From JAXGMQ01 sp040768585 (GTDB taxonomy: Bacteria; Caldisericota; Caldisericia; JAAYUI01): 64,000 nt of DNA. The notes beneath the pieces were generated by a model that was not told the DNA's origin, searched no databases, and saw only the letters and a list, made by a program, of their open reading frames with translations. Shown piece after piece: positions 51,576 to 60,324 of the stretch. The position numbers and the translations under genes are program-made. Every line of letters starts with the position of its first letter. Position 1 is the first letter of the stretch. The stretch lies in contig JAXGMQ010000001.1 of assembly GCA_040768585.1 (NCBI GenBank), forward strand, positions 2,107,895-2,171,894, in the 5' to 3' direction.

Positions 51576-53905
51576 ACGCCCATACGCTAAAGATTCTTGA
51601 ATTTGAAAGAGTAAAGGAAGAACTTCGGAAGCTGGCTTATTCTCAAGGGGGGAGAGAGCTTGTCAATTCCCTATTCCCATCGGTAAACACCAATGAGATA
51701 GTCGCATGGCAGAAGGATACAACCGAAGCGAGGAATTTCCTTGCTGAGGTTGGTGTGATTCCTCTTTCAGATATCATCTCCATCGATGAAATTATCAGCA
51801 ACTGCGTCAAAGGGGTAACCATCACATCTGAGCATGCGCAAGATGTACTAAAAACAATAAAAACTGCCAAAGAGATAAAAAGACACCTGGAGGATAACCA
51901 AACAATGGCCCCAAATCTTTGGGGTATTGCAAAGTTAATGCAGTCACAAAATAATCTCGAAAGAATCATCACAAAAGCAATTGATGAGAATGGTGAGATT
52001 AGAGATGATGCATCTGAGAGACTCCACTCAATCAGGAATCAGTCAAAAATTGTTAAATCAAGAGTCAAGGCAAAACTTGATGAGATAATAAAAACATCCT
52101 CCTACTCTAAGATGATTCAAGACCCCGTCATCACCATTCGAGATGACAGATACGTCATCCCACTCAAGGCAGAATTCAAGAATCATTTCCCCTGTATCGT
52201 ACAAGATTCGTCATCTTCTGGTCAAACACTTTATGTGGAACCGCTCTCTGTCCTTCCGTTAAACAACGATATAAGAAACTTAAGACAACGAAGCAGAGAA
52301 GAGATTGAGAGAATCCTCACCGAGATAACAAAAGAAATCGCCTATGTTGCCGCAGATTTGGAGGTTATTTCGGACTCACTCTCCCATATAGATTTCATAT
52401 TTGCCAAGGCATATTTATCCGAAAAATGGCGATGCATAGAACCAGAGATGGTGGAAAAACCAAAATTAAACATTATTGGGGCAAGACATCCACTTCTGAC
52501 TGTTGAACCGGTGCCTATTGATCTCAGGGTTGGCGATGATTTTGGTATTTTGGTTCTTACGGGGCCAAACACCGGCGGAAAGACAGTTTCTCTAAAAACG
52601 GCAGGTTTGTTTGTGGCAATGGCGCAGTCAGGTCTTCACATCCCCGCATCACTTGGCACCGTCATTGGCAGATTCGATGATGTGTTTGCTGATATCGGAG
52701 ACGAACAGAGCGTTAGCCAAAATCTTTCAACGTTCTCCTCCCACATGTCCAACACAATCTCAATTTTGCTCAAGGCGTCAAAAAACAGTCTGGTGTTGCT
52801 TGACGAGTTGGGAGCAGGCACTGACCCTACCGAAGGGGCTGTGCTCGCTTATTCAATTGTTTCACACCTCTATGACAACGAAGTACCAACACTCGTGACC
52901 ACCCACATCGGAGAACTAAAGGCTTTTGCATACAAACACCCAAAAGCCAAGAATGCTTCAGTTGGCTTTGATCCAGACACTCTGAATCCCACATATAAAA
53001 TTCTCATCGGTACACCAGGTGCATCACATGCTTTTGACATCTGCAAAAAACTCGGACTTCCAGAGAGCATAATAGAGAAGGCAAACAACCTCTTAACATC
53101 CGACCAAAAGGACACAAACCAGATTCTTTCCCAGATGAGCATCGACGCCAAGAAGATTGAAGAGGAGAGGATTGCGGCAACTCAGACACGCGATGAGATT
53201 GAATCCATCAAGTACAGACACAAAAAAGAGTTAGAGTTTCTTGAAGAAAACAAATCGTCGCTCATTGACAAAGAGCTGGGTAAAGCAAAGCGTTTCCTGA
53301 GTAGCAAGATAGCCGAGGCGGACGAGATTGTAAGAAAACTCGCCCAAGCAACGAGGCAGAGCAAAGAAACAGATAGGCTCCACAAGAGACTCGATGCAAT
53401 AAGGGATGAAATAGAATCACCCTCTGAAATCAAGATTGTAAAGGGTGAACCACCCGAAATGGAAACCTTAAGACCAGGTGAGACTGTCTACGTGCCACGG
53501 TTCAAATCCCAGGGAATGGTTCTGGAGAAATACCCAGAAAAGGGGAAAGTGTTAGTACAGGTGGGCACAGCCAGAGTTCAGGTGCCGATATCGCAGCTTG
53601 AGATTGCCGAAGACTCAGACATGGAAACCGCTGTTATTCACACGAAAACTTCGTTTGAAAAAGTGCCTATAAAACTTGAACTTTTTGGTTTACCAATTGA
53701 TGAGGCTCTGCTCCGATTGGAACGCTATCTTGACAGCGCATATGGTGCTGGTTTACCCTTTGTCTATATTGTGCATGGAAGAGGAACGGGAGCGCTGAGA
53801 AAGTCTATCACGGATTTTCTGCCAAACAGTCCTAGAGTTGACAGGTTCCATCTAGCTGATGAGGCTGATGGTGGAGATGCTGTCACAATTGTGTTTCTAA
53901 AGTGA
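51572..53905 (+). CDS. mutS2: MutS2 endonuclease/ATPase
   Basis: 777 residues. The MutS-type lever and clamp region is followed by Walker A GPNTGGKTVSLK (from about residue 331), the GDEQSVSQNLSTFSSHM signature and DELGAGTDPTEG. A coiled coil (about 510-610), a KOW-like linker (GETVYVPRFKSQGMVLEK) and a C-terminal Smr nuclease domain (VYIVHGRGTGALR) complete it. MutS2 acts in recombination control or ribosome rescue. The pheT-polX-mutS2 order matches Firmicutes, but zapA and cvpA are missing between. Confidence 0.96.
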   Translation: MNAHTLKILEFERVKEELRKLAYSQGGRELVNSLFPSVNTNEIVAWQKDTTEARNFLAEVGVIPLSDIISIDEIISNCVKGVTITSEHAQDVLKTIKTAKEIKRHLEDNQTMAPNLWGIAKLMQSQNNLERIITKAIDENGEIRDDASERLHSIRNQSKIVKSRVKAKLDEIIKTSSYSKMIQDPVITIRDDRYVIPLKAEFKNHFPCIVQDSSSSGQTLYVEPLSVLPLNNDIRNLRQRSREEIERILTEITKEIAYVAADLEVISDSLSHIDFIFAKAYLSEKWRCIEPEMVEKPKLNIIGARHPLLTVEPVPIDLRVGDDFGILVLTGPNTGGKTVSLKTAGLFVAMAQSGLHIPASLGTVIGRFDDVFADIGDEQSVSQNLSTFSSHMSNTISILLKASKNSLVLLDELGAGTDPTEGAVLAYSIVSHLYDNEVPTLVTTHIGELKAFAYKHPKAKNASVGFDPDTLNPTYKILIGTPGASHAFDICKKLGLPESIIEKANNLLTSDQKDTNQILSQMSIDAKKIEEERIAATQTRDEIESIKYRHKKELEFLEENKSSLIDKELGKAKRFLSSKIAEADEIVRKLAQATRQSKETDRLHKRLDAIRDEIESPSEIKIVKGEPPEMETLRPGETVYVPRFKSQGMVLEKYPEKGKVLVQVGTARVQVPISQLEIAEDSDMETAVIHTKTSFEKVPIKLELFGLPIDEALLRLERYLDSAYGAGLPFVYIVHGRGTGALRKSITDFLPNSPRVDRFHLADEADGGDAVTIVFLK

Positions 53906-53913
53906 GGTGAAAA

Positions 53914-54546
53914 TTGGAACTTGCTGGCAATATTAAAGACTTCTCGATAATCGAGATTTCACAATTTGTCTGGATATCCAAGAGAACTGGAAGACTGAGG
54001 TTGTTTCTTGAATCAGCCATAGGTAAATTCGAGGGTTCAATCTACTTTGTGGATGGAAATATCACGTCTGTCATGGCACATGACAAAAAGGGCAAGGATG
54101 CATACTTTCTCATCACAGAAGCTGATAGTGGTAGTTTTAGATTCATCAGCGACGACACTACTCCCGAAACAAACATCGTTACCTCTATGAACCAGCTGTT
54201 GCTTGAGGCCTCTGGTAGAACCAAGCTCTTTGAAACTCTTAAACGAGAAATCCCCTCAACAAACATCGTGTATTCTCTCGCTCCAGATTTTGCCACATTT
54301 GATCTCGTATTCGACTCAAACCAGTGGGCTGTAATCGCCATGATAGATGGCGAGAAAACCCTTGCTGAGATATCAAAATTTCTGGGTATGCCAGAGTTTG
54401 ATATCATAAGGATTTTCTATTCATTGCTCCAGGTGGGGGTAATCAAGAGAGTGGCTGTCAAACAGGTTAAAAAGCCTGAGCCATCTGAACCAAAGAAAGC
54501 TGTTGGTTTCATACAAAAGATTATCGATTACTTTAAAGGTTTATGA
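53914..54546 (+). CDS. DUF4388 (PatA N-terminal-like) protein
   Basis: 210 residues. Residues 1-95 follow the DUF4388 pattern: MELAGNIKDFSIIEISQFVW, TGRLRLFL, GSIYFVDGNITSVMAHDKKG, and a closing SGSFRF strand. Residues about 130-180 form a winged-helix-like unit (MIDGEKTLAEISKFLGMPEF). The TTG start at 53914 has GAGGTGA (53904-53910). It overlaps the GTPase gene by 4 nt, a pairing seen in many bacteria where DUF4388 proteins act with Ras-like GTPases. Confidence 0.8.
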   Translation: MELAGNIKDFSIIEISQFVWISKRTGRLRLFLESAIGKFEGSIYFVDGNITSVMAHDKKGKDAYFLITEADSGSFRFISDDTTPETNIVTSMNQLLLEASGRTKLFETLKREIPSTNIVYSLAPDFATFDLVFDSNQWAVIAMIDGEKTLAEISKFLGMPEFDIIRIFYSLLQVGVIKRVAVKQVKKPEPSEPKKAVGFIQKIIDYFKGL

Positions 54547-55094
54547 GAAGAGTAAAAGTTCTTGTGACTGGTCCTTTTGCTTCGGGCAAGACCAGTTTTA
54601 TCTCGAAAATTTCAGAGATTCCTGTTGTCTCAACGGAGAAGTCGTTGACCGATGAAACACGTGTTGTGAAGGAAAAAACAACAGTAGCCCTCGACTTTGG
54701 CAGGATAACAATCGATGAGGATTTGGTGCTTTATATCTTTGGCACACCTGGTCAGGAGAGATTCTCCTACATGTGGGATGTCCTCTCCGTTGGTGCTTAT
54801 GGGCTTGTTGTGACGGTAGACTCAACTGACTATCGTTCAATCATCCAGGGACGAAGGTATTTGGCATTCTTCCTTCCAAAGCTCAAAATTCCGTGCATTA
54901 TTGCTGCGAATAAACAGGATCTCCCAAATGCCCTCAAGCCTGACGAGATTTCAACGTTGTTAGGTATCGATCCTTCAATTGAAGTTCTACCCTGTACAAC
55001 AACTGAGGGGGACTCTGTAAAGAAAGTGCTTTTAAGGCTATTTGAGACAATAGACGAACTTGGCATAGTAGGTGACTATACGAATGAAAATTAA
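54543..55094 (+). CDS. Small Ras/Arf-like GTPase (MglA/CvnD-like)
   Basis: 183 residues. G1 is GPFASGKTSF (10-19), G3 is GTPGQERF (67-74) and G4 is NKQD (123-126). A variable Thr-rich switch I follows G1 (SLTDETRVVKEKTT). GTPases of this bacterial class work as molecular switches with Roadblock-type regulators; candidate regulators are at 43567-44993. It overlaps the DUF4388 gene as ATGA and the next gene by 11 nt. Confidence 0.9.
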   Translation: MRRVKVLVTGPFASGKTSFISKISEIPVVSTEKSLTDETRVVKEKTTVALDFGRITIDEDLVLYIFGTPGQERFSYMWDVLSVGAYGLVVTVDSTDYRSIIQGRRYLAFFLPKLKIPCIIAANKQDLPNALKPDEISTLLGIDPSIEVLPCTTTEGDSVKKVLLRLFETIDELGIVGDYTNEN

Positions 55095-56457
55095 ACTGAA
55101 GAAATTATTGACACACCACAAATGGAATGAAGCGATTACGCTTCTATCAAAGAAAGATATCAGAAGGCTTCCTGATTCTGAATTGTCGATTTTGGCACTC
55201 TGCCTGATGAAGACATCTGGGTACAAGGAAGTAATCAATAAAACAATTGGCATAGTCGAGCCAAATGTAAAACAATACCCTCGCACAACAAGGATAGCAG
55301 CGAGAGCGTACTGCATGTTGGGTGAGTACGACAAGGCGCAGACTCTTGTGCAAAAAGCTTTTGATGCCTCACCGACCCAGTATTGGTATTATCTGTCGCT
55401 TGGTGACATCCATTATTATTTCTCTGGCAACCTCGAAAAAGCTCTTGAGCTATACAAGCAAGGAGAAAAAATTGGCAGTGAACACCTCAAACCACACATC
55501 CTCTCTATCTATCGATATCTTCTCAAACGAATCTCGCACATCCTCTATGATCTAAAAAGGTTTGAGGATGCAATCCCTTACTTCGAGAAATTCAAGCAAC
55601 TTGAACCGTCGAATTTCTATGAATCTGATTTTGTGCTCTACGGTCTTTGTCACGAAAAATGTGGCAATACCCAAAAAGCCAAAGAAATATGGAGAGAGGG
55701 AACTGTCAGGCGAAAGGGCAACAAATGCAAAAAAGAGATTGAAAGAGTTGATCCTGAACTTGCCAAAACAATAGAGCTCCGACCACTGCCAAACTCCAGA
55801 CCAGGCGCTACCAAAATCCCAATAAAAACCAAAATCATCACAGAAGAGAATGAGGCTTCTGATGTTATTGCCAAGTCAATTGAAGGCAAGGCAGAACCAG
55901 GCGATGTAGTCACTTTTGCCTCTGCTGTTGCCGCTGTTTCCGAGGGCCGAATATTCTCAGCAGAATGCATCAAACCATCTGGAATTGCAAAATTCCTCTC
56001 TGGATTTGTGACTGCGTCCTCGAAGAATTCATTTGCGACAACGTCTCCTTTGGCAAATCCTCTTTCATTCCAAGTTGCCATTGAAATCGCTGGTTTAACA
56101 AGAATCCTTATCGCAACCATAATTGGAGCGATTGGTAAGTTGTTTAGAATCAAGGGGTGGTTTTACCACATTGCAGGGGCAGACGTGGCGATGATTGACG
56201 ATATGCCTGCGTCCATGGCGCCTTATGATTTCTTTGTCATACCAGGACCGTATGATTCAGATGTGCTTGCTGAGTTGATAAAGGAAAAAACTGGGTTGGA
56301 GGCAGCAATAATTGACGCCAACGATTTAGGTATTGCCTGGGTTACTGGTGCAAGTTCGGGAGTAGACAGGAAAAAAGTTAAGGAATTTATGCTCGATAAC
56401 CCAGCAGGAAATGAAGACGACCAGACACCCGTTATACTGATAAGGGAAACACGATAG
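55084..56457 (+). CDS. TPR repeats fused to a CofE-like (F420-0:gamma-glutamyl ligase paralogue) domain
   Basis: About 457 residues. The first 225 are TPR-like helical repeats (CMLGEYDKAQTLVQKAFDAS; DLKRFEDAIPYFEKFKQLEP). From about 235 it matches the CofE-like family without the usual F420 partners: KPGDVVTFAS-type AEPGDVVTFASAVAAVSEGR, a Gly-rich hydrophobic stretch, GWFYHIAGADVAMIDDMPAS, IIDANDLG and DNPAGNEDDQTP. ATG 55084 is preferred (GGTGA 8 nt upstream) over GTG 55072. The substrate is unknown, and no other F420 genes are in the window. Confidence 0.75.
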   Translation: MKIKLKKLLTHHKWNEAITLLSKKDIRRLPDSELSILALCLMKTSGYKEVINKTIGIVEPNVKQYPRTTRIAARAYCMLGEYDKAQTLVQKAFDASPTQYWYYLSLGDIHYYFSGNLEKALELYKQGEKIGSEHLKPHILSIYRYLLKRISHILYDLKRFEDAIPYFEKFKQLEPSNFYESDFVLYGLCHEKCGNTQKAKEIWREGTVRRKGNKCKKEIERVDPELAKTIELRPLPNSRPGATKIPIKTKIITEENEASDVIAKSIEGKAEPGDVVTFASAVAAVSEGRIFSAECIKPSGIAKFLSGFVTASSKNSFATTSPLANPLSFQVAIEIAGLTRILIATIIGAIGKLFRIKGWFYHIAGADVAMIDDMPASMAPYDFFVIPGPYDSDVLAELIKEKTGLEAAIIDANDLGIAWVTGASSGVDRKKVKEFMLDNPAGNEDDQTPVILIRETR

Positions 56458-56471
56458 GAAAGAGGTTCACA

Positions 56472-57860
56472 ATGTTTGATACGATATCAAAAGTTCTCGC
56501 AAAGTCTGATGGTTTTTGTGAGATTAGAATACAAGACAGAACAACAAGACAAATCAATGTAAAAAACGGACTCCTCCATACATCAGTCGTGAGGCGATCT
56601 CTGGGGGCGGGGATAAGGGTTATCAGAAATGGCTGCTGGGGTTTTGCCTCCACTTCAACCCTTGATACCAGAAACCTCACAAAAGCCCTCAAACAGGCTG
56701 AAACCTCCGCTATCATGCTCGCAAAACAAGCCAAGAAGAAAATACCAAAATTTGACACGTCAAAACTTGTGTCGGTGGATTCAACCAACCGCAGTAGTGT
56801 CGATTTGAATAACATCACGGTTGATGAGAAAATCGCACTTGCTCTATCCATTGAGGAGAGAATCAGGAAATCCTCAAAGCAGATTGTCACCTCGACCACT
56901 CTTTACCAGGAGTACGTGGATGAAAAGTGGCTCATGACAACTGACGGAGCAAAGTGTCACACATTTGAGGCAAGACCACAGTTTTATACGATGGCTGTTG
57001 CCTCAAAGGATGGAGAGCTTGCCACCTCGATGAATGCAAATGGTGTGACAGGCGGCATGAACGAGCTGTTCGAAAAATTCACTCCCGAACAAATGGCTGA
57101 TAAAACATCAAAGTTGGCTGTTGATAAACTCTCAGCTCCGTATGCCAATAATGGAGTCTTTGATGTGGTATTGAGCCCTGCGATGGTTGGTATTCTTGCC
57201 CACGAGGCAATTGGTCACACCGTTGAGGCTGACTTTGTGATGTCAGGTTCGGTTGCTCAGGGAAAGATTGGCAAAAAGGTAGCATCTGACCTTGTGACTC
57301 TTGCCGATGCAGGGAACAACCCAACTAGAGTAGGTCATCCTGCTGGCACAATATTTGTCGATGATGAGGGTGTTGAGGTTCAAGACACTGTCATTATCGA
57401 AAATGGCGTAATGAAATCATATCTTCATGACAGACAGAGTGCTCATCAGTTCGGAGTTGAGCCAACCGGCAACGCAAGAGCCTGGAGTCACACCGATACA
57501 CCAATTATTAGAATGAGAAATACCTACATCAAGCCAGGGAAGAATTCCTTTGACGAAATAATCGACTCAACCAAGAATGGTTATTATTTGACATTCCCAG
57601 GTAGTGGTCAAGCTGATTCGAATGCTGAGTTCATGTTTGGCTGTGAAGAGATATATGAAATCAAAGATGGCAAGGTAGGCAGACTCATGAAGAATGCCAC
57701 AATCTCAGGACAAGCTTTTGATGTTCTGATGTCCGTTGATATGGTTGGCAATGACTTTGATTGGGCAATGGGTTCGGGTCACTGTGGTAAAGGGCAACCA
57801 GCTAAAGTCGATGGTGGTGGTCCAACAATTCGCTGCAAGGCAATGATTGGAGGTCGATAA
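56472..57860 (+). CDS. tldD: Metalloprotease TldD
   Basis: 462 residues. The active site is HEAIGHTVEAD (HExxxH, first His about residue 244), and the C-terminus has a conserved Cys (FMFGCEEIYEIK) and MGSGHCGKGQPA. With TldE it forms a heterodimeric protease that trims unfolded or modified peptides (microcin B17 maturation, CcdA decay). tldE begins on the next base after overlap of the TAATG stop. A natural link to a peptide-modifying radical SAM enzyme upstream is only speculation. Confidence 0.96.
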   Translation: MFDTISKVLAKSDGFCEIRIQDRTTRQINVKNGLLHTSVVRRSLGAGIRVIRNGCWGFASTSTLDTRNLTKALKQAETSAIMLAKQAKKKIPKFDTSKLVSVDSTNRSSVDLNNITVDEKIALALSIEERIRKSSKQIVTSTTLYQEYVDEKWLMTTDGAKCHTFEARPQFYTMAVASKDGELATSMNANGVTGGMNELFEKFTPEQMADKTSKLAVDKLSAPYANNGVFDVVLSPAMVGILAHEAIGHTVEADFVMSGSVAQGKIGKKVASDLVTLADAGNNPTRVGHPAGTIFVDDEGVEVQDTVIIENGVMKSYLHDRQSAHQFGVEPTGNARAWSHTDTPIIRMRNTYIKPGKNSFDEIIDSTKNGYYLTFPGSGQADSNAEFMFGCEEIYEIKDGKVGRLMKNATISGQAFDVLMSVDMVGNDFDWAMGSGHCGKGQPAKVDGGGPTIRCKAMIGGR

Positions 57861-59197
57861 TGAGACTCATAGATATAGCAAACAATGCACTGAGTGAAGC
57901 AAAACTTAAAGGCGCAACCGACGCTGAGGTTTGCATATCTGAAACCCAGAGGACATCTGTCAGCCTGCAAGACAATGCGATTCACATTGCGACCGTCGAT
58001 TCAACAGGTTGGACAGGAGTAAGAACTCTTAAAGGCAACTCGGTTGGCTTCTCGGCTGTTAACAGTCTCGAATTAGACAAAATCAACTCAACCATAGATG
58101 AGGCAATTGGCATCGCCAAAATCGCCCCTCCTGATAAAAACAATGTGCTTCCTGAGCCAACAGGTATCAGATGGATCAAGGGTATGTATGACTCAAAGAT
58201 TGCAGATCTGGAGCTCGAAAAAGCCATTTCAATGGCTATTGAGATGTTGGATAGTGCCAAAAATGTTGACAAGAGAGTGACCGTTGACTCTGGCGGCATA
58301 GATGTTATTCACTCAAAAACAGCGATTGTGAATTCCAAAGGTATCAAATCTTCAATGAAGGATACATCTTTGACACACTTTATTATGGGGATGGCTAAGG
58401 ACGGTGATGTAGTCTCATCGTTCGATTTTGGGTTCGGTGGCAGCAGAAATCTTGAAGAGGTGGATGTCAGAAAGAGCGCTGAAGAGTTTGGCAAAAACGT
58501 TGTTGCCTCACTTGGCGCAAAGCCTGGAAAAACCTTCAAAGGAACAGTTATCCTTGAACCCCATGCCCTTGATGAGATTATCCTGTACCCGCTCATCTGG
58601 TCGATGTACGCAGAGAATATTCAAATGGGATCATCAAGACTCGCAGATAAACTTGGTAACAAAATTGCATCATCACAACTCACCATAAAGGATTGGGGTA
58701 GAGCACCAGGTAGGATTGGTTCATCACCGTTTGATAGAGAGGGTCTCCCCCCGAAGAGACTCTATCCTATTTATAAAGGCAAGTTCCACGAGATGTACCA
58801 CAACACAAAAACAGCCACTAGATACGGCGTTGAATCAACAGGACATGCAGGCGGTTCAGCAGGCAGCATGCCAACTATCTCAAGCACGAATGTTTATGTG
58901 AAACCTGGAAAGGATTCAATCAACGATATCATCGCCGATACCAAGCTTGGAATCACAGTAAAGCGATTCAGTGGAAATATTGACCCAAGTTCTGGTGATT
59001 TCAGCGGAACCGTCAAGGGTGGATATCTCATCGAGAATGGCAAAAGAACCACACCTCTAATAGGGACTATGGTGTCAGGCAATATGTTCGATCTGATCAA
59101 ATCCATTTCCGGAATTTCCTACGAAACCTTGGATTTGATATCCAGCGTTCTGCCATATGTGAGATTTGAGGGTATCCAGGTTTCATCAGCTCAATGA
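57860..59197 (+). CDS. tldE: TldE/PmbA, non-catalytic partner of TldD
   Basis: 445 residues of the PmbA/TldE fold. It has RTSVSLQDNAIHIATVDSTG, the family's central region without HExxxH, and a C-terminal GGYLIENGKRTTPLIGTMVS. It overlaps tldD by 1 nt and alr by 4 nt. It shapes the TldD active-site channel. Confidence 0.95.
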   Translation: MRLIDIANNALSEAKLKGATDAEVCISETQRTSVSLQDNAIHIATVDSTGWTGVRTLKGNSVGFSAVNSLELDKINSTIDEAIGIAKIAPPDKNNVLPEPTGIRWIKGMYDSKIADLELEKAISMAIEMLDSAKNVDKRVTVDSGGIDVIHSKTAIVNSKGIKSSMKDTSLTHFIMGMAKDGDVVSSFDFGFGGSRNLEEVDVRKSAEEFGKNVVASLGAKPGKTFKGTVILEPHALDEIILYPLIWSMYAENIQMGSSRLADKLGNKIASSQLTIKDWGRAPGRIGSSPFDREGLPPKRLYPIYKGKFHEMYHNTKTATRYGVESTGHAGGSAGSMPTISSTNVYVKPGKDSINDIIADTKLGITVKRFSGNIDPSSGDFSGTVKGGYLIENGKRTTPLIGTMVSGNMFDLIKSISGISYETLDLISSVLPYVRFEGIQVSSAQ

Positions 59198-60324
59198 GTC
59201 TCGCCCCAGAGAAGATTCTTCCATCAATTGCCACGGTAGACCTTGATAAACTAAAGACTAATCTTGGCACAGCCAGAAGAATCTCAAGGGCAAGAGGAAT
59301 CATCGGTGTTGTGAAGGCCAACGCCTATGGGCATGGTATCGTGCCTATTGCGCAGGCTTTGACTAATTTTGGCGTGGATATGTTGGGTGTGCAAACCCCT
59401 GAAGAGGCAGTAAAACTCCGAGAATCTGGCATTACTGCCAATATTCTCATCTTTGGGTATACGCATTCGGCCTATGCGGCTGATATAATTCACTACAATC
59501 TGACTCCCACAATTTTCGATCACGATCTGGCGGTTGAACTCAACAGGCTTTCATCCAAGCCAGTCGACATACACGTGAAAATTGACACTGGTATGGCGTG
59601 GGCTGGTATATCAACCATTGAGGCTCTTCCCTTTGTTACAAACCTTGTAAAGCTTGAAAGAATAAACATCGCCGGTTTGTTCACTCATTTTGCATCAGCC
59701 GATACAGACCCGCAAGCAACAAAAAGACAGGCTGAAATGTTCCTTGGAGTCACAAGTGAACTCAAGAGTAAACTTTCAATAAACCCGATTCTTCATGCTT
59801 GCAATTCGGCTGCAACGATGAATCATCCGGAATTTCACTTTGACATGATACGTCCAGGACTCATGCTCTATGGGGAGAAACCAGGCGGCAGATTTGACGA
59901 TGAGCTGTTGCCGATACTTTCTTGGGAAACGACAGTCTGCAACATGAGGATTCTCCACCCCGGAGATACAGTGGGATACGGCAGGACATATGAAGCCGAT
60001 AAAACCATTGTAGTTGGCACAGTTCCTGTCGGATATGCTGATGGTTGGAGATGGCATCTTGGCAACAAAGGTAGTGTAATCATTGAAGGCAAAAGATGTC
60101 CAATTGTTGGAAGGGTCTGTATGGACCAATTCATGATTGATTTAACTGAGATTCCCTCTTGTGAAGTCGGCACAAAGGTAACACTGATTGGTGAAAATGG
60201 TGGTATAGTGAATACCGCCTTTGACATTGCCAAAACCGCTGGCACAATCTCATATGAAATACTGACCTCACTTGGAGGAAGAACCAAGTTCAAGTATACA
60301 TCAAGAAGAAAGGAGGTTTTATGA
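59194..60324 (+). CDS. alr: Alanine racemase
   Basis: Makes D-Ala for peptidoglycan; 376 residues. PLP Lys41 is in VVKANAYGHG, the catalytic Tyr region is VGYGRTYEADKT, then VPVGYADGWRW and GRVCMDQFMIDLT. It overlaps tldE by 4 nt and the selenoprotein start (ATGATGA) at its stop. Its product fits with the penicillin-binding proteins at the window start. Confidence 0.97.
   Translation: MSLAPEKILPSIATVDLDKLKTNLGTARRISRARGIIGVVKANAYGHGIVPIAQALTNFGVDMLGVQTPEEAVKLRESGITANILIFGYTHSAYAADIIHYNLTPTIFDHDLAVELNRLSSKPVDIHVKIDTGMAWAGISTIEALPFVTNLVKLERINIAGLFTHFASADTDPQATKRQAEMFLGVTSELKSKLSINPILHACNSAATMNHPEFHFDMIRPGLMLYGEKPGGRFDDELLPILSWETTVCNMRILHPGDTVGYGRTYEADKTIVVGTVPVGYADGWRWHLGNKGSVIIEGKRCPIVGRVCMDQFMIDLTEIPSCEVGTKVTLIGENGGIVNTAFDIAKTAGTISYEILTSLGGRTKFKYTSRRKEVL

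Noticed and set aside
55084..56457. Evidence for coenzyme F420 synthesis
   Set aside because: Only a CofE-like paralogue fused to TPRs is present; no CofC, CofD, CofG or CofH or F420-using gene is seen.
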